This document shows positions 1-6,611 of a stretch of 16,602 bases of DNA, in pieces (within the stretch, counting starts at the first letter, position 1; the number at the start of each line of letters is the position of its first letter). The translations under genes and the position numbers were made by a program. The DNA lies in assembly GCA_913031655.1 (NCBI GenBank), contig CAJWFY010000018.1, forward strand, positions 1 to 16,602, read 5' to 3'. The stretch is from an uncultured Flavobacteriaceae bacterium (GTDB taxonomy: Bacteria > Bacteroidota > Bacteroidia > Flavobacteriales > Flavobacteriaceae). The notes beneath the pieces are model-generated. The model was not told the DNA's origin, did no database searches, and saw only the letters and a program-made list of their open reading frames with translations.

Positions 1-863
1 AAACTTGAATCTCCTGTTGTTAATTTCATATCATCGAAAATATATTTTTTCCACTCATCTAGATTCTGGTCTTCAATAGCTTTTTGAACATTAACCTGAG
101 CTTCTTTTAGACTTTTTGTTACATCTTCTTTATTTAATTTTCTAAAGTATGTAAGTAATTTTGGTTGATATGGAGATGCGAAGGTGGCTAAGTCATATGC
201 TTTTAATTGTGTGTCAAATGCTTTTTGATAATCACCTTCCATAGCTGCAATTTCTGCTTGTGAATCTAATGCGTTAGGTCCGTCATGCATTGTTAAAGAT
301 TTTGATATAGATTGATAAGCAGCATTAAAATCTGGCTTTCCACTATATTCTCCTCTTGCATGTGCATATGCCATCATATTATATGCGGCTGATGCATTTC
401 TAGGAAAATTAGAAGCAAATTTTTTGTAAGAATTCCAATCGTTATTACTTGTTTCAAACCAGTTTAATAAAGGGCTATCTGGATACATATCAATAGCTTT
501 CTTCACAGATTCATTATAATTTTCATTAGAAGTAGAAAGAAGTGAGTACCATGCTTTTTCTACGCCTGTTAAAGACTCTACATTAATGTTTTGAAGTTTA
601 CTCGATCTAGAACCCCAAACCTTGTTACTGCTTGATGTAGCGGCAATTACTAATTTTGCACATTCACAATCTTTGTCCACAACTAAAGCAGCCTTTGCCA
701 TACCAACTGCCATTAATTGCTCAAGATTTGCAAGATGATTAATCGCTTCATTTACGATTTTAGTAGCATTTTTGTCACAGGATGTGTTTTTAATCCATTG
801 TTGGGCGTTTGTGTTTACACAAAACGCAAACGACATGATAAAAGTTATTAGAATTTTTTTCAT
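1..863 (-). CDS. Secreted protein with helical-repeat-like body, 3' end beyond the window (partial)
   Basis: The reading frame opens with ATG at 861-863 and stays open for 287 codons to the left edge, so the C-terminus is missing. It begins with a signal peptide (MKKILITFIM..., cleavage likely after residues 20-21, NAQ|Q), so the product is exported. The mature part has paired cysteines (an SCDKN segment and a CECA segment) and alternating helices with A/L/Y spacing that resembles TPR/Sel1-type solenoids, including an EGDYQKAFD-type helix pair near residues 225-235. The last visible part (AQVNVQKAIEDQNLDEWKKY and following) looks like the first helix of a SnoaL/DUF4440 (NTF2-like) domain, but that domain is cut off. 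Function is unknown; I infer an envelope protein with a protein- or ligand-binding repeat region. No convincing promoter is visible between the start and position 980. Confidence 0.85.
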   Translation of the reverse strand, partial: MKKILITFIMSFAFCVNTNAQQWIKNTSCDKNATKIVNEAINHLANLEQLMAVGMAKAALVVDKDCECAKLVIAATSSSNKVWGSRSSKLQNINVESLTGVEKAWYSLLSTSNENYNESVKKAIDMYPDSPLLNWFETSNNDWNSYKKFASNFPRNASAAYNMMAYAHARGEYSGKPDFNAAYQSISKSLTMHDGPNALDSQAEIAAMEGDYQKAFDTQLKAYDLATFASPYQPKLLTYFRKLNKEDVTKSLKEAQVNVQKAIEDQNLDEWKKYIFDDMKLTTGDSS

Positions 864-1011
864 AATTTTTTTTATTTATTTTAAAAAGTTAAGATATAAA
901 AAAAACCACACACATGCCTTACAGTATGTTTATATATTTAATCTATTTTTTACTATAAAAAAAATCTCATTCTTTTAAATTGTATTGGATTTAATAAAAA
1001 ATTTAAACATT

Positions 1012-1050
1012 AAAAAACCCTTAATTTCAAAACGAAAATAAGGGTTTTTT
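1012..1050. terminator. Bidirectional intrinsic terminator, 12-bp stem
   Basis: AAAAAACCCTTA at 1012-1023 pairs perfectly with TAAGGGTTTTTT at 1039-1050 around a 15-nt loop. With A6 on one side and T6 on the other it could work on both strands. No plus-strand gene ends just before it. On the minus strand it lies directly downstream of the tRNA-like remnant at 1060-1080 and the uxaA-like remnant, so it probably once ended that transcription unit. It also insulates the gene at 1-863. Confidence 0.85.
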
Positions 1051-1059
1051 AACATCTTA

Positions 1060-1080
1060 GTCGTGGTGGCAGGAGTTGAA
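1060..1080 (-). pseudogene. tRNA 3'-end remnant (T-arm plus acceptor half)
   Basis: These 21 bases match the T-arm/acceptor half of the intact tRNA-Pro (3015-3035) at 18 of 21 positions, in the same orientation. The three differences break the TTCGA T-loop and one acceptor base. The rest of a tRNA (anticodon and D arms) is not visible at 1081-1160. A terminator sits 9 bases downstream on the minus strand, as expected behind a tRNA gene. I read it as the leftover 3' end of a tRNA gene, or half of an old integration site; a chance match is less likely but possible. Confidence 0.5.
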
Positions 1081-1205
1081 TTTATTAGTTGTCCTACTTT
1101 GTTTTTTGTTGTTTTGTAGAGGTTATACTCATGTAATATATTTTTAATCTTTATAGTTCTTTATATTTTAATGATTTAAATATATATTTACATTCAACGA
1201 TTCAT

Positions 1206-1301
1206 TCAACTACATATTTTTTCACCTTTTTTTAAATCAATTAAAGCAACGATGACATTATCACTTGGATGTATTTTTAAAGTTTTAGGTTTTAATTCCA
1301 T
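1206..1301 (-). pseudogene. Truncated altronate dehydratase N-terminus (uxaA-like remnant)
   Basis: A 31-codon minus-strand frame starts at ATG 1299-1301 and stops at 1206-1208. Its product contains KIHPSDNVIVALIDLKKGE, which follows the N-terminal SAF-domain pattern of UxaA-type altronate/galactarate dehydratases (H-x-x-D-N-V-x-V-A-L-x-D-L-x-x-G). The roughly 60 further residues of that domain and the catalytic domain are absent, and nothing in the next 130 bases restores the frame. It lies 63 bases downstream of the sulfatase on the same strand, so the two could once have been co-transcribed. The family match is from memory of the motif and the fragment is short, hence moderate confidence. 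Confidence 0.6.
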
Positions 1302-1364
1302 TTAAATATTAACGAATATTTTTAATAAGTTTATTTAAAAAAACATCTACTTGACTCTAGTTTA

Positions 1365-2855
1365 TTACAAGCCTTGTTCAACAATAATGTTTTTTTTGTT
1401 TCTTTCAAGTAACAAATCATCTTTAACAACTAGATTTTTTTCATGTTGTTCTTTTATTTCAATTATTTTTTTTAAAATTTCAGGATATTCATTAGCAATA
1501 TTAAATTTTTCTGAGGGGTCTAAATTCAAATTATAAAGTAAGGGTTTTTCTAAAACTATTTTTTTTGAGCTTCCATCTAAGAGTATCATTGAATTATTAA
1601 AAAGTAAATCACTTTCTGGATTAAAATCTTTAATAACCAATTTTGGATAATTATAAGATCCAGATAATATGAAATGAGCTTTAAAATCTCCATGTCTTAT
1701 GGCATGAATTTCTCTTTGCCTATAAAAAATAACTTTTTCTCTTTTAGATTTCTCCTTTGAGTACAATGTATTTTTTAAACTGATTCCATCCAATATTCTA
1801 TCATCAATTTTTTTGGAATTTGAAATTTCAAGAAAAGTAGGTAGAATATCCATTGTAGAACCTAAATCATTTATAACTCCCGGCTTTATATCAGCTCCCC
1901 AAAATATTCCAGGCACTCTATGACCGCCTTCCCAAGTAGTACCTTTACCTTCTCTTAAAAGTCCTGAACTGCCGCCATGAGTTTTAAATGGAAGCCAAGG
2001 CCCGTTATCAGATGTAAAAACTATAATAGTACTTTTATCAATATTATTTTTTTTGAGTTCTTCAATTATTAATCCCACACCATGATCAATCTCCTCTATC
2101 ACATCTCCATAGAGACCAGCTTTACTAGTTCCTAGAAATTCTTTAGACGCAAAAAGAGGAATGTGAGGTAAACTATGAGCTAAATAGAGAAAAAAATTAT
2201 TTTGAGCATTTTTTTTAATGAACTCAACAGCTTTTTCAGAATACCTCTTTGTAATTGTATTTTGGTCAGCAGGTCTTTCTATAACTTGATTTCCTTCAAT
2301 AAGGGGAACATTATAATTCATTGTATTGGGAACCCAGTTGGGATCATCCATGAAACTCATATAATTTTCAGTTCCTTTCACTTTTTCCATGTCATTTGAA
2401 TAGGGAATACCATAATAATAATCAAATCCATGTTGAAGTGGTAGGTATTTTTTTTTGTGACCTAAGTGCCATTTTCCAACAGCAGCTGTTACATAACCTT
2501 TGTCTTTTAGTCTTTCAGCAATTGTTATTTCAGAACTTGGTAAGCCATACTTGGAATCTTGAAAAAGCACTCTATATTTACTTCCAATCATTCCATTCCT
2601 TATTGGTAATCTTCCTGTTAACAAGGCCGCTCGACTTGGTGTACAAACAGAGGAGGCTGAATAGAACTGTGTCCATTTTTGCCCCTCACTAGCCATCATA
2701 TCTAAATTAGGAGTACTGATAGTTGGATGGCCATATGACCCTAAATCTCCATAACCCATATCATCAACAAAGATTACAATAAAATTTGTTTGAGAAATAC
2801 TCTTGTGAGTATTAAAAAGAAAAAGGCATAAAAAAGCAATATAGATGTTTTTCAT
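1365..2855 (-). CDS. Exported arylsulfatase, S1/alkaline-phosphatase superfamily (arylsulfatase A-like)
   Basis: This enzyme hydrolyses sulfate esters, probably on algal or other marine polysaccharides, in the periplasm or outside the cell. A signal peptide covers residues 1-21 (SIS|Q). The sulfatase signature CTPSR is at 71-75, and Cys71 is the residue converted to formylglycine. Metal and active-site residues are visible: Asp31-Asp32 (VDDMGYGDLG), Lys128/His130 (VGKWHLGH), His228 (HSLPHIP), Asp283-Asn284 (TSDNG) and Lys291. The GIPYS segment near 149-153 and GLLREGKGTTWEGG at 298-311 follow arylsulfatase A closely. At 496 residues the protein is full length. A sulfatase-maturating enzyme must be encoded elsewhere. 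It stands alone, followed on the same strand by a uxaA-like remnant. The exact sulfated substrate cannot be told from sequence; iduronate- or galactose-6-sulfatase activity is possible. Confidence 0.95.
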   Translation of the reverse strand: MKNIYIAFLCLFLFNTHKSISQTNFIVIFVDDMGYGDLGSYGHPTISTPNLDMMASEGQKWTQFYSASSVCTPSRAALLTGRLPIRNGMIGSKYRVLFQDSKYGLPSSEITIAERLKDKGYVTAAVGKWHLGHKKKYLPLQHGFDYYYGIPYSNDMEKVKGTENYMSFMDDPNWVPNTMNYNVPLIEGNQVIERPADQNTITKRYSEKAVEFIKKNAQNNFFLYLAHSLPHIPLFASKEFLGTSKAGLYGDVIEEIDHGVGLIIEELKKNNIDKSTIIVFTSDNGPWLPFKTHGGSSGLLREGKGTTWEGGHRVPGIFWGADIKPGVINDLGSTMDILPTFLEISNSKKIDDRILDGISLKNTLYSKEKSKREKVIFYRQREIHAIRHGDFKAHFILSGSYNYPKLVIKDFNPESDLLFNNSMILLDGSSKKIVLEKPLLYNLNLDPSEKFNIANEYPEILKKIIEIKEQHEKNLVVKDDLLLERNKKNIIVEQGL

Positions 2856-2960
2856 TTCATAAATATAATTTTAATTATGGTCTTTCAATAAGACTTATAA
2901 GATCAACAAAAACACTAAATCATTAAGAAGTTAGTTGATTTGGATACTAATATGGGTACT

Positions 2961-3014
2961 AAAAGAAAAAACTCCTCACAAATTACTGAAAATCAGTTAA
3001 TTATGAAGAGTTTT
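2961..3014 (-). terminator. Intrinsic terminator of tRNA-Pro
   Basis: On the minus strand, immediately after the tRNA, an 11-bp stem (3004-3014 with 2968-2978, one G-U pair) encloses a second small hairpin (ACTGA/TCAGT) and runs into a T-rich tract (2961-2971). This is a good terminator for the single-gene tRNA transcript. Confidence 0.8.
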
Positions 3015-3015
3015 G

Positions 3016-3090
3016 TCGGGGTGGCAGGATTCGAACCTGCGACCTCCGCGTCCCAAACGCGGCGCGATAACCGGGCTACGCTACACCCCG
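3016..3090 (-). tRNA. tRNA-Pro (anticodon UGG)
   Basis: The minus strand folds as a complete cloverleaf: acceptor CGGGGTG/CACCCCG, anticodon stem CCGCG/CGCGG with loop TTTGGGA (anticodon TGG), and T-arm GCAGG-TTCGAAT-CCTGC. The length is 75 nt including discriminator A; CCA is not encoded (the next bases are CAAAA). The C1 start with an A discriminator agrees with bacterial tRNA-Pro. A promoter and a terminator flank it, so it is a single-gene unit. Confidence 0.97.
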
Positions 3091-3102
3091 AGGTGAGCGG
3101 CG

Positions 3103-3133
3103 CAAATATAGGATTATTTCAAAAATCATCAAA
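3103..3133 (-). promoter_or_regulatory. Bacteroidota-type promoter for tRNA-Pro
   Basis: Reading the minus strand, TTTG (3130-3133) is followed after 19 bases by TATATTTG (3103-3110). This matches the Bacteroidota sigma consensus TTTG-N19-TANNTTTG. Transcription would start a few bases before the tRNA 5' end at 3090. Confidence 0.8.
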
Positions 3134-3205
3134 CATTACAACACATTTATATAATAATAATTTATAATGATAACTTTTTACACTTTTCTACTCAGAAAAG
3201 CTTCA

Positions 3206-3235
3206 ATTATTTTAAATTTATATAATTAAAATAAT
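3206..3235. repeat. 10-bp inverted repeat just before the trxB start
   Basis: ATTATTTTAA (3206-3215) and TTAAAATAAT (3226-3235) form a perfect dyad around a 10-base spacer, three bases upstream of the trxB ATG. The DNA is extremely AT-rich, so chance is a real explanation. It could be an operator or a leader hairpin covering the translation start. A smaller hairpin, CTTTTC/GAAAAG, lies just upstream at 3183-3200. Confidence 0.35.
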
Positions 3236-3238
3236 AGT

Positions 3239-4180
3239 ATGTCAGTAGAAAGAATAAAAACATTGATTATTGGATCGGGTCCTGCAGGATATTCTGCAGC
3301 TATTTACGCTTCAAGAGCAGATTTAAAACCAGTTTTATATACTGGAATGGAGCCAGGTGGTCAGTTAACAACAACAACAGAAGTAGATAATTTTCCAGGT
3401 TACCCTCAAGGAGTAGATGGACCTACAATGATGGTAGATTTACAAAAGCAAGCTGAAAGGTTTGGGACAGATGTAAGAATAGGATTAGTTACCAAAGTAG
3501 TTCTTAGTGACGTAGAAGGTGGTATTCATAAAGTCTTAGTAGATGAAAAATTAGAGATTGAAGCTGAAACTATAATTATATCTACTGGAGCTACAGCAAA
3601 ATATTTGGGAATTCCATCGGAAGAAAGGTTAAAAGGTGGTGGTGTTTCTGCCTGTGCAGTTTGTGACGGTTTTTTTTATAAAGGTCAAGACGTAGCTATA
3701 GTTGGGGGTGGTGATACTGCAGCTGAAGAAGCCACTTATTTAGCTAATATTTGTTCTAAGGTTACTATGATAGTTAGGAAAGGTGAAATGAGAGCTTCTA
3801 AAGCTATGCAACATAGAGTAGAGTCAAAAAGTAATATTGAACTCAGGTATCATTCTCAAATTCAAGAAGTTTTGGGTAAAGATGTAGTAGAAGGTGTAAG
3901 AATTATTAATACACAAACAAATAAAGTAGATGATGTAGAGGTTACAGGACTCTTTATAGCAATTGGACATAAACCTAATACAGATATATTTAAAAGTCAA
4001 ATTGATATGGATGATTCTGGCTATATCGTTACTCACGGAAAAACAACAAATACTAATCGACCTGGAGTTTTCGCATCTGGTGATGTTCAAGATAAAGATT
4101 ATAGGCAAGCAGTAACAGCTGCTGGTACTGGATGTATGGCTGCGTTAGATGCAGAGCGGTATTTGGCAGGCTTGGAGTAA
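3239..4180 (+). CDS. trxB: Thioredoxin-disulfide reductase
   Basis: This cytoplasmic FAD enzyme passes electrons from NADPH to thioredoxin, keeping protein thiols reduced and feeding peroxiredoxins and ribonucleotide reductase. The FAD-binding GSGPAG is at 12-17 and GGQLTTTTEVDNFPG at 40-54. The redox pair is CAVC (Cys139, Cys142) followed by DG. NADPH-binding GGGDTA is at 157-162, with Arg180/Arg184 in the helix after it. The C-terminal FAD motif is FASGDVQDKDYRQA. At 313 residues it has the normal length for the family. It begins at ATG behind an AT-rich dyad. DUF4442 follows after 41 bases on the same strand and is likely co-transcribed. oxyR is nearby on the other strand, giving an oxidative-stress context. 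Confidence 0.97.
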   Translation: MSVERIKTLIIGSGPAGYSAAIYASRADLKPVLYTGMEPGGQLTTTTEVDNFPGYPQGVDGPTMMVDLQKQAERFGTDVRIGLVTKVVLSDVEGGIHKVLVDEKLEIEAETIIISTGATAKYLGIPSEERLKGGGVSACAVCDGFFYKGQDVAIVGGGDTAAEEATYLANICSKVTMIVRKGEMRASKAMQHRVESKSNIELRYHSQIQEVLGKDVVEGVRIINTQTNKVDDVEVTGLFIAIGHKPNTDIFKSQIDMDDSGYIVTHGKTTNTNRPGVFASGDVQDKDYRQAVTAAGTGCMAALDAERYLAGLE

Positions 4181-4221
4181 TTGTTTGTAAAAATCAATAT
4201 ATTTAAAGTAGATAGTTTTAT

Positions 4222-4686
4222 ATGAAAAAAATTAAATTAAGAATAAAAAATACTCTATCATTTTTTATTCTACCTGCAGCTTGGATATGTGGAGTTAGAG
4301 TTGATTCTTCGGACGAAGATAGCTGTGTAGTTAGAGTTAAACATAGATGGATTAATCAAAATCCTTTTAAGTCTCTTTTTTGGGCAGTTCAAGGTATGGC
4401 AGCAGAAATGGCCGGAGGATTGCTGTTAATGGATAAAATAAACAGAAGCGGACATAGTATCGCTATGCTATTAGTTGGATCTAGCTCTATTTTCACAAAG
4501 AAAGCCACAGGCAAAATATTATTTACTTACGATATGGGTAAGGCTTTAGATCAATTAATTTTAGATGCAGTTACTACTAAACTTCCACAAACTATTACAA
4601 TAAAAACCAACGGAGTTAATCAACAGGGAGATGTTGTTTCTGAATTCTCATTTCAGTGGAGCATCAAGCTAAGGTCAAGATCTTAA
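4222..4686 (+). CDS. DUF4442 hotdog-fold protein, thioesterase-like
   Basis: A 154-residue protein that I recognise as the DUF4442 family of Flavobacteriia, with a PaaI/acyl-CoA-thioesterase-like hotdog fold. Supporting features are the KHRWINQNPFKS segment (residues 40-51), the central helix segment VQGMAAEMAGGLLLMDKI, and the strand FTKKATGKILFTY. There is no signal peptide; the hydrophobic stretch near residues 13-24 is typical of the family's first helix. I infer it binds or hydrolyses an acyl thioester, but no member's substrate is known to me. It follows trxB by 41 bases on the same strand and ends shortly before an AAGCTT-based hairpin with a T-run. Confidence 0.85.
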   Translation: MKKIKLRIKNTLSFFILPAAWICGVRVDSSDEDSCVVRVKHRWINQNPFKSLFWAVQGMAAEMAGGLLLMDKINRSGHSIAMLLVGSSSIFTKKATGKILFTYDMGKALDQLILDAVTTKLPQTITIKTNGVNQQGDVVSEFSFQWSIKLRSRS

Positions 4687-4695
4687 CATTTTTTT

Positions 4696-4715
4696 AAGCT
4701 TTTTTAAGCTTTTTT
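4696..4715 (+). terminator. Weak hairpin terminator in a 10-bp tandem repeat
   Basis: Behind the DUF4442 stop, TTTTTAAGCT occurs twice in tandem and begins a third time. Two AAGCTT palindromes (4696-4701, 4706-4711) can pair around a TTTT loop and are followed by a T-run, giving a short, weak terminator. It could end the trxB-DUF4442 transcript or attenuate it before the 61-residue gene. Confidence 0.45.
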
Positions 4716-4747
4716 ATAATTATATTTAAAATAAGCAAAATTGTATT

Positions 4748-4933
4748 ATGTCAAGATCTGTTTATAACTACACTATAGATGTTTTGAAAAAAGTAAGTTT
4801 TAATCCAGTTTTATTTAAAAAGGAATTATCTAAAGCATCTTCAAGATTGTTGCCTTATGAATATAATGAACTAATTATTTGGGTTAAAAACTATGCTCAA
4901 CATAATCCACACTTAGTTGGAGCATTAATGTAA
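4748..4933 (+). CDS. Small uncharacterised protein, 61 residues
   Basis: The ATG-initiated frame (MSRSVYNYTIDVLKKVSFN...) is compact and predicted helical, with hydrophobic residues spaced as in two or three amphipathic helices (YTIDVLKKV, FKKELSKASSRL, YNELIIWVKNYAQ). It has no signal peptide, no membrane segment and no cysteine. I do not recognise a named family. Its codon use resembles the neighbours, and the coding sense looks real because the frame fills the gap between DUF4442 and oxyR exactly. Its stop codon (4931-4933) directly abuts the oxyR stop (4934-4936) on the opposite strand. Function is unknown; the link with oxyR rests on position only. Confidence 0.7.
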   Translation: MSRSVYNYTIDVLKKVSFNPVLFKKELSKASSRLLPYEYNELIIWVKNYAQHNPHLVGALM

Positions 4934-5887
4934 TTACTCTTTTTTTGTTACTCTATTTTTGTGAGGACTAATAATTTCGACATCACTAAACTGAACTTTA
5001 GTCTTAGAGATGGAATGTATCAAACTATAAATTTCTTCAATTATATGGATTTTCAATTTATTTTGTTTGTAAACAAGACTAATTTCTCTAGCTGGCTGTG
5101 GCTTTTTAAAACTATGTAACATTGTTTTTTGACTATCAGATAAATTCAATGTGTGTAAATATGGTAAAAAAGTAATGCCTAAACCTTCATCAACAAGATT
5201 TGTTAGTGTTTCGAAACTTCCACTTTTTATTTCAAACTTACCGTCGTATTCATTACAGTCAAAGCATAGATTTTCAATGCTATTTCTAAAACAATGACCG
5301 TCCTTTAATAGCAACAAATTATTAGAATACATATCTTTTGGAACTAAATCTTTTTTACCAAAATGCTTAAAGTTTTTTGGTAAATAAGCAACAAATGGTT
5401 CGTAATACATTGGTTTTTCAATTAGATCATTATCTTCTAAAGGGGTAGCGGCAATAATTAAATCTAAATGACCATTTTTTAATTCATAAACTAATTCCTT
5501 AGTTGGTAATTCAACATATGAAACCTTAAGTAATGGAAACTTTTTAATTAATTCACCTGCAAACATTGGAAGAAGAGTAGGCATTACTGTTGGTATAATA
5601 CCTATTCTAAAAGATCCACCTATAATACCTTTTTGTTGATCAAGAACGTCTCTCATTTTTTCTGATTCGCTAACAATCACTTTTGATTGTTCTATTATTT
5701 TAGCTCCTAAATCAGTTAATTCTATTGGTTTTTTTGACCTATCAAAAATAATTACATCTAGTTCCCTTTCTAATTTCTGAACTTGCATGCTTAATGTAGG
5801 TTGAGTAACAAAACATTTTTCTGCAGCTATTGTGAAATTTTTAAATTCTGAAATTGCAATGGCATACTTTAGCTGAATAATAGTCAT
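4934..5887 (-). CDS. oxyR: Hydrogen-peroxide-sensing LysR-type regulator OxyR
   Basis: A LysR-family activator of the peroxide response. The N-terminal winged HTH spans roughly residues 1-60 (NFTIAAEKCFVTQPTLSMQVQKLE), followed by a linker helix and a periplasmic-binding-protein-like sensor domain from about 90. The diagnostic OxyR segment KDGHCFRNSIENLCF is present. Its two cysteines fall at 199 and 208, the same numbers and spacing as the redox pair of E. coli OxyR that forms the disulfide on H2O2 exposure. At 317 residues it is slightly longer than E. coli OxyR (305), with a basic tail. It lies downstream of the PPIase gene on the same strand, with 43 bases between that hold a perfect 13-bp dyad. 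The target genes are unknown; trxB close by is a plausible one. Confidence 0.93.
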   Translation of the reverse strand: MTIIQLKYAIAISEFKNFTIAAEKCFVTQPTLSMQVQKLERELDVIIFDRSKKPIELTDLGAKIIEQSKVIVSESEKMRDVLDQQKGIIGGSFRIGIIPTVMPTLLPMFAGELIKKFPLLKVSYVELPTKELVYELKNGHLDLIIAATPLEDNDLIEKPMYYEPFVAYLPKNFKHFGKKDLVPKDMYSNNLLLLKDGHCFRNSIENLCFDCNEYDGKFEIKSGSFETLTNLVDEGLGITFLPYLHTLNLSDSQKTMLHSFKKPQPAREISLVYKQNKLKIHIIEEIYSLIHSISKTKVQFSDVEIISPHKNRVTKKE

Positions 5888-5892
5888 GATTA

Positions 5893-5930
5893 TTTTTTCT
5901 TATAAAAATATAAATAATTATAAGAAAAAA
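5893..5930. repeat. 13-bp perfect inverted repeat at the oxyR start
   Basis: TTTTTTCTTATAA (5893-5905) and TTATAAGAAAAAA (5918-5930) form a perfect dyad with a 12-base spacer. It fills the gap between the PPIase stop codon (adjacent at 5931) and the oxyR ATG (5885-5887). In RNA from either strand the 3' arm ends in A's, not U's, so it is not a normal intrinsic terminator. It could be an operator for autoregulation, or a leader hairpin that hides the A-rich initiation region of oxyR. Confidence 0.6.
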
Positions 5931-6611
5931 CTATTCAACTATTACTATTTTAAAACGAACGTTATCTAATGGCCATTCTCTTTTGTCTACTTCTAAATTA
6001 GATATAACATCTACAACATTAATTCCTTTAGTTACACGCCCAAAAGGGGTGTAATTGCCATTTAAATGATGTGCTCCATCTGATTTTTGAACAATGAAAA
6101 ATTCGTAGGGTGAAGCCAATTTATAGGGGTTTTCTATTTCACTACTTGGCATTGATATGATCCCTCTATCATGTCTGTAACCTTTTTTAGTGTCTGGTGG
6201 TAATAGATATCTGCCAATCGATCTTCTTTTCAGTGAAGTACTTTTATTGTCTGAATTTCCTCCTTGAATAATAAAATCTTTAACTACTCTGTGGAAATAT
6301 TCATTATTAAAATAATTTTTTTTAATTAAATAAATGAAATTCGATCTATGGTAAGGTGTGTTTTTAAATAATTTTATTTCAATATCACCATAACTTGTAA
6401 TTATTTTAACTTTACTTTCAGTATTTTTCTTGCCATATTCAAAAAAGAATGGAATCGCATTTTTATCGTTTAATAAAAACGGTTTTTTTTTAACTTTAAT
6501 TGAAGTTTTGATTACTTTTTCTTTTTTATATTTTATAGGTTCTGTTTTATTACCTATATCTTTACAGGAGAAGAAAAAAAGAGTAATTAGTAATAATCTT
6601 AAGAAATGCAT
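5931..6611 (-). CDS. Cyclophilin-type peptidyl-prolyl cis-trans isomerase, lipoprotein
   Basis: This enzyme catalyses proline isomerisation during protein folding, here in the periplasm as a lipid-anchored protein. A lipoprotein signal ends at Cys16 (LFFFSC). A basic, low-complexity linker of about 45 residues leads to the cyclophilin domain from about residue 68. FHRVVKDFIIQGG (106-118) carries the Arg108 and Gln116 that correspond to CypA Arg55 and Gln63. SPYEFFIV (167-174) and LNGNYTPFGRV (183-193) are the later cyclophilin motifs. Glu170 stands where CypA has Gln111, a variation I note without interpreting. Start: ATG at 6609-6611 gives a complete lipoprotein signal, and its codon abuts the start codon of the divergent Nudix gene. 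oxyR follows on the same strand. Confidence 0.92.
   Translation of the reverse strand: MHFLRLLLITLFFFSCKDIGNKTEPIKYKKEKVIKTSIKVKKKPFLLNDKNAIPFFFEYGKKNTESKVKIITSYGDIEIKLFKNTPYHRSNFIYLIKKNYFNNEYFHRVVKDFIIQGGNSDNKSTSLKRRSIGRYLLPPDTKKGYRHDRGIISMPSSEIENPYKLASPYEFFIVQKSDGAHHLNGNYTPFGRVTKGINVVDVISNLEVDKREWPLDNVRFKIVIVE

Noticed and set aside
772..978. A 68-codon plus-strand frame in the upstream region of the left-edge gene
   Set aside because: It overlaps the signal-peptide region of the real minus-strand gene and then AT-rich non-coding DNA; the product is low-complexity Phe/Ile/Lys.
864..1364. CRISPR array or mobile element in the 500-base gene-poor stretch
   Set aside because: No regular repeats, transposase or integrase fragments are visible; only the terminator, the tRNA-like remnant and the uxaA-like remnant stand out.
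2940..3167. A 75-codon plus-strand frame across the tRNA (product with GVAGFEPATSAS)
   Set aside because: It is the well-known false translation of the antisense strand of a tRNA gene; the tRNA-Pro fold explains the sequence fully.
3824..4108. A 94-codon minus-strand frame inside trxB
   Set aside because: It is a shadow of trxB without family motifs; trxB is complete and highly conserved there.
5888..5930. The oxyR-upstream dyad as an ordinary terminator of the PPIase gene
   Set aside because: Both strands would give a 3' arm ending in A's, so no U-tract follows the stem.
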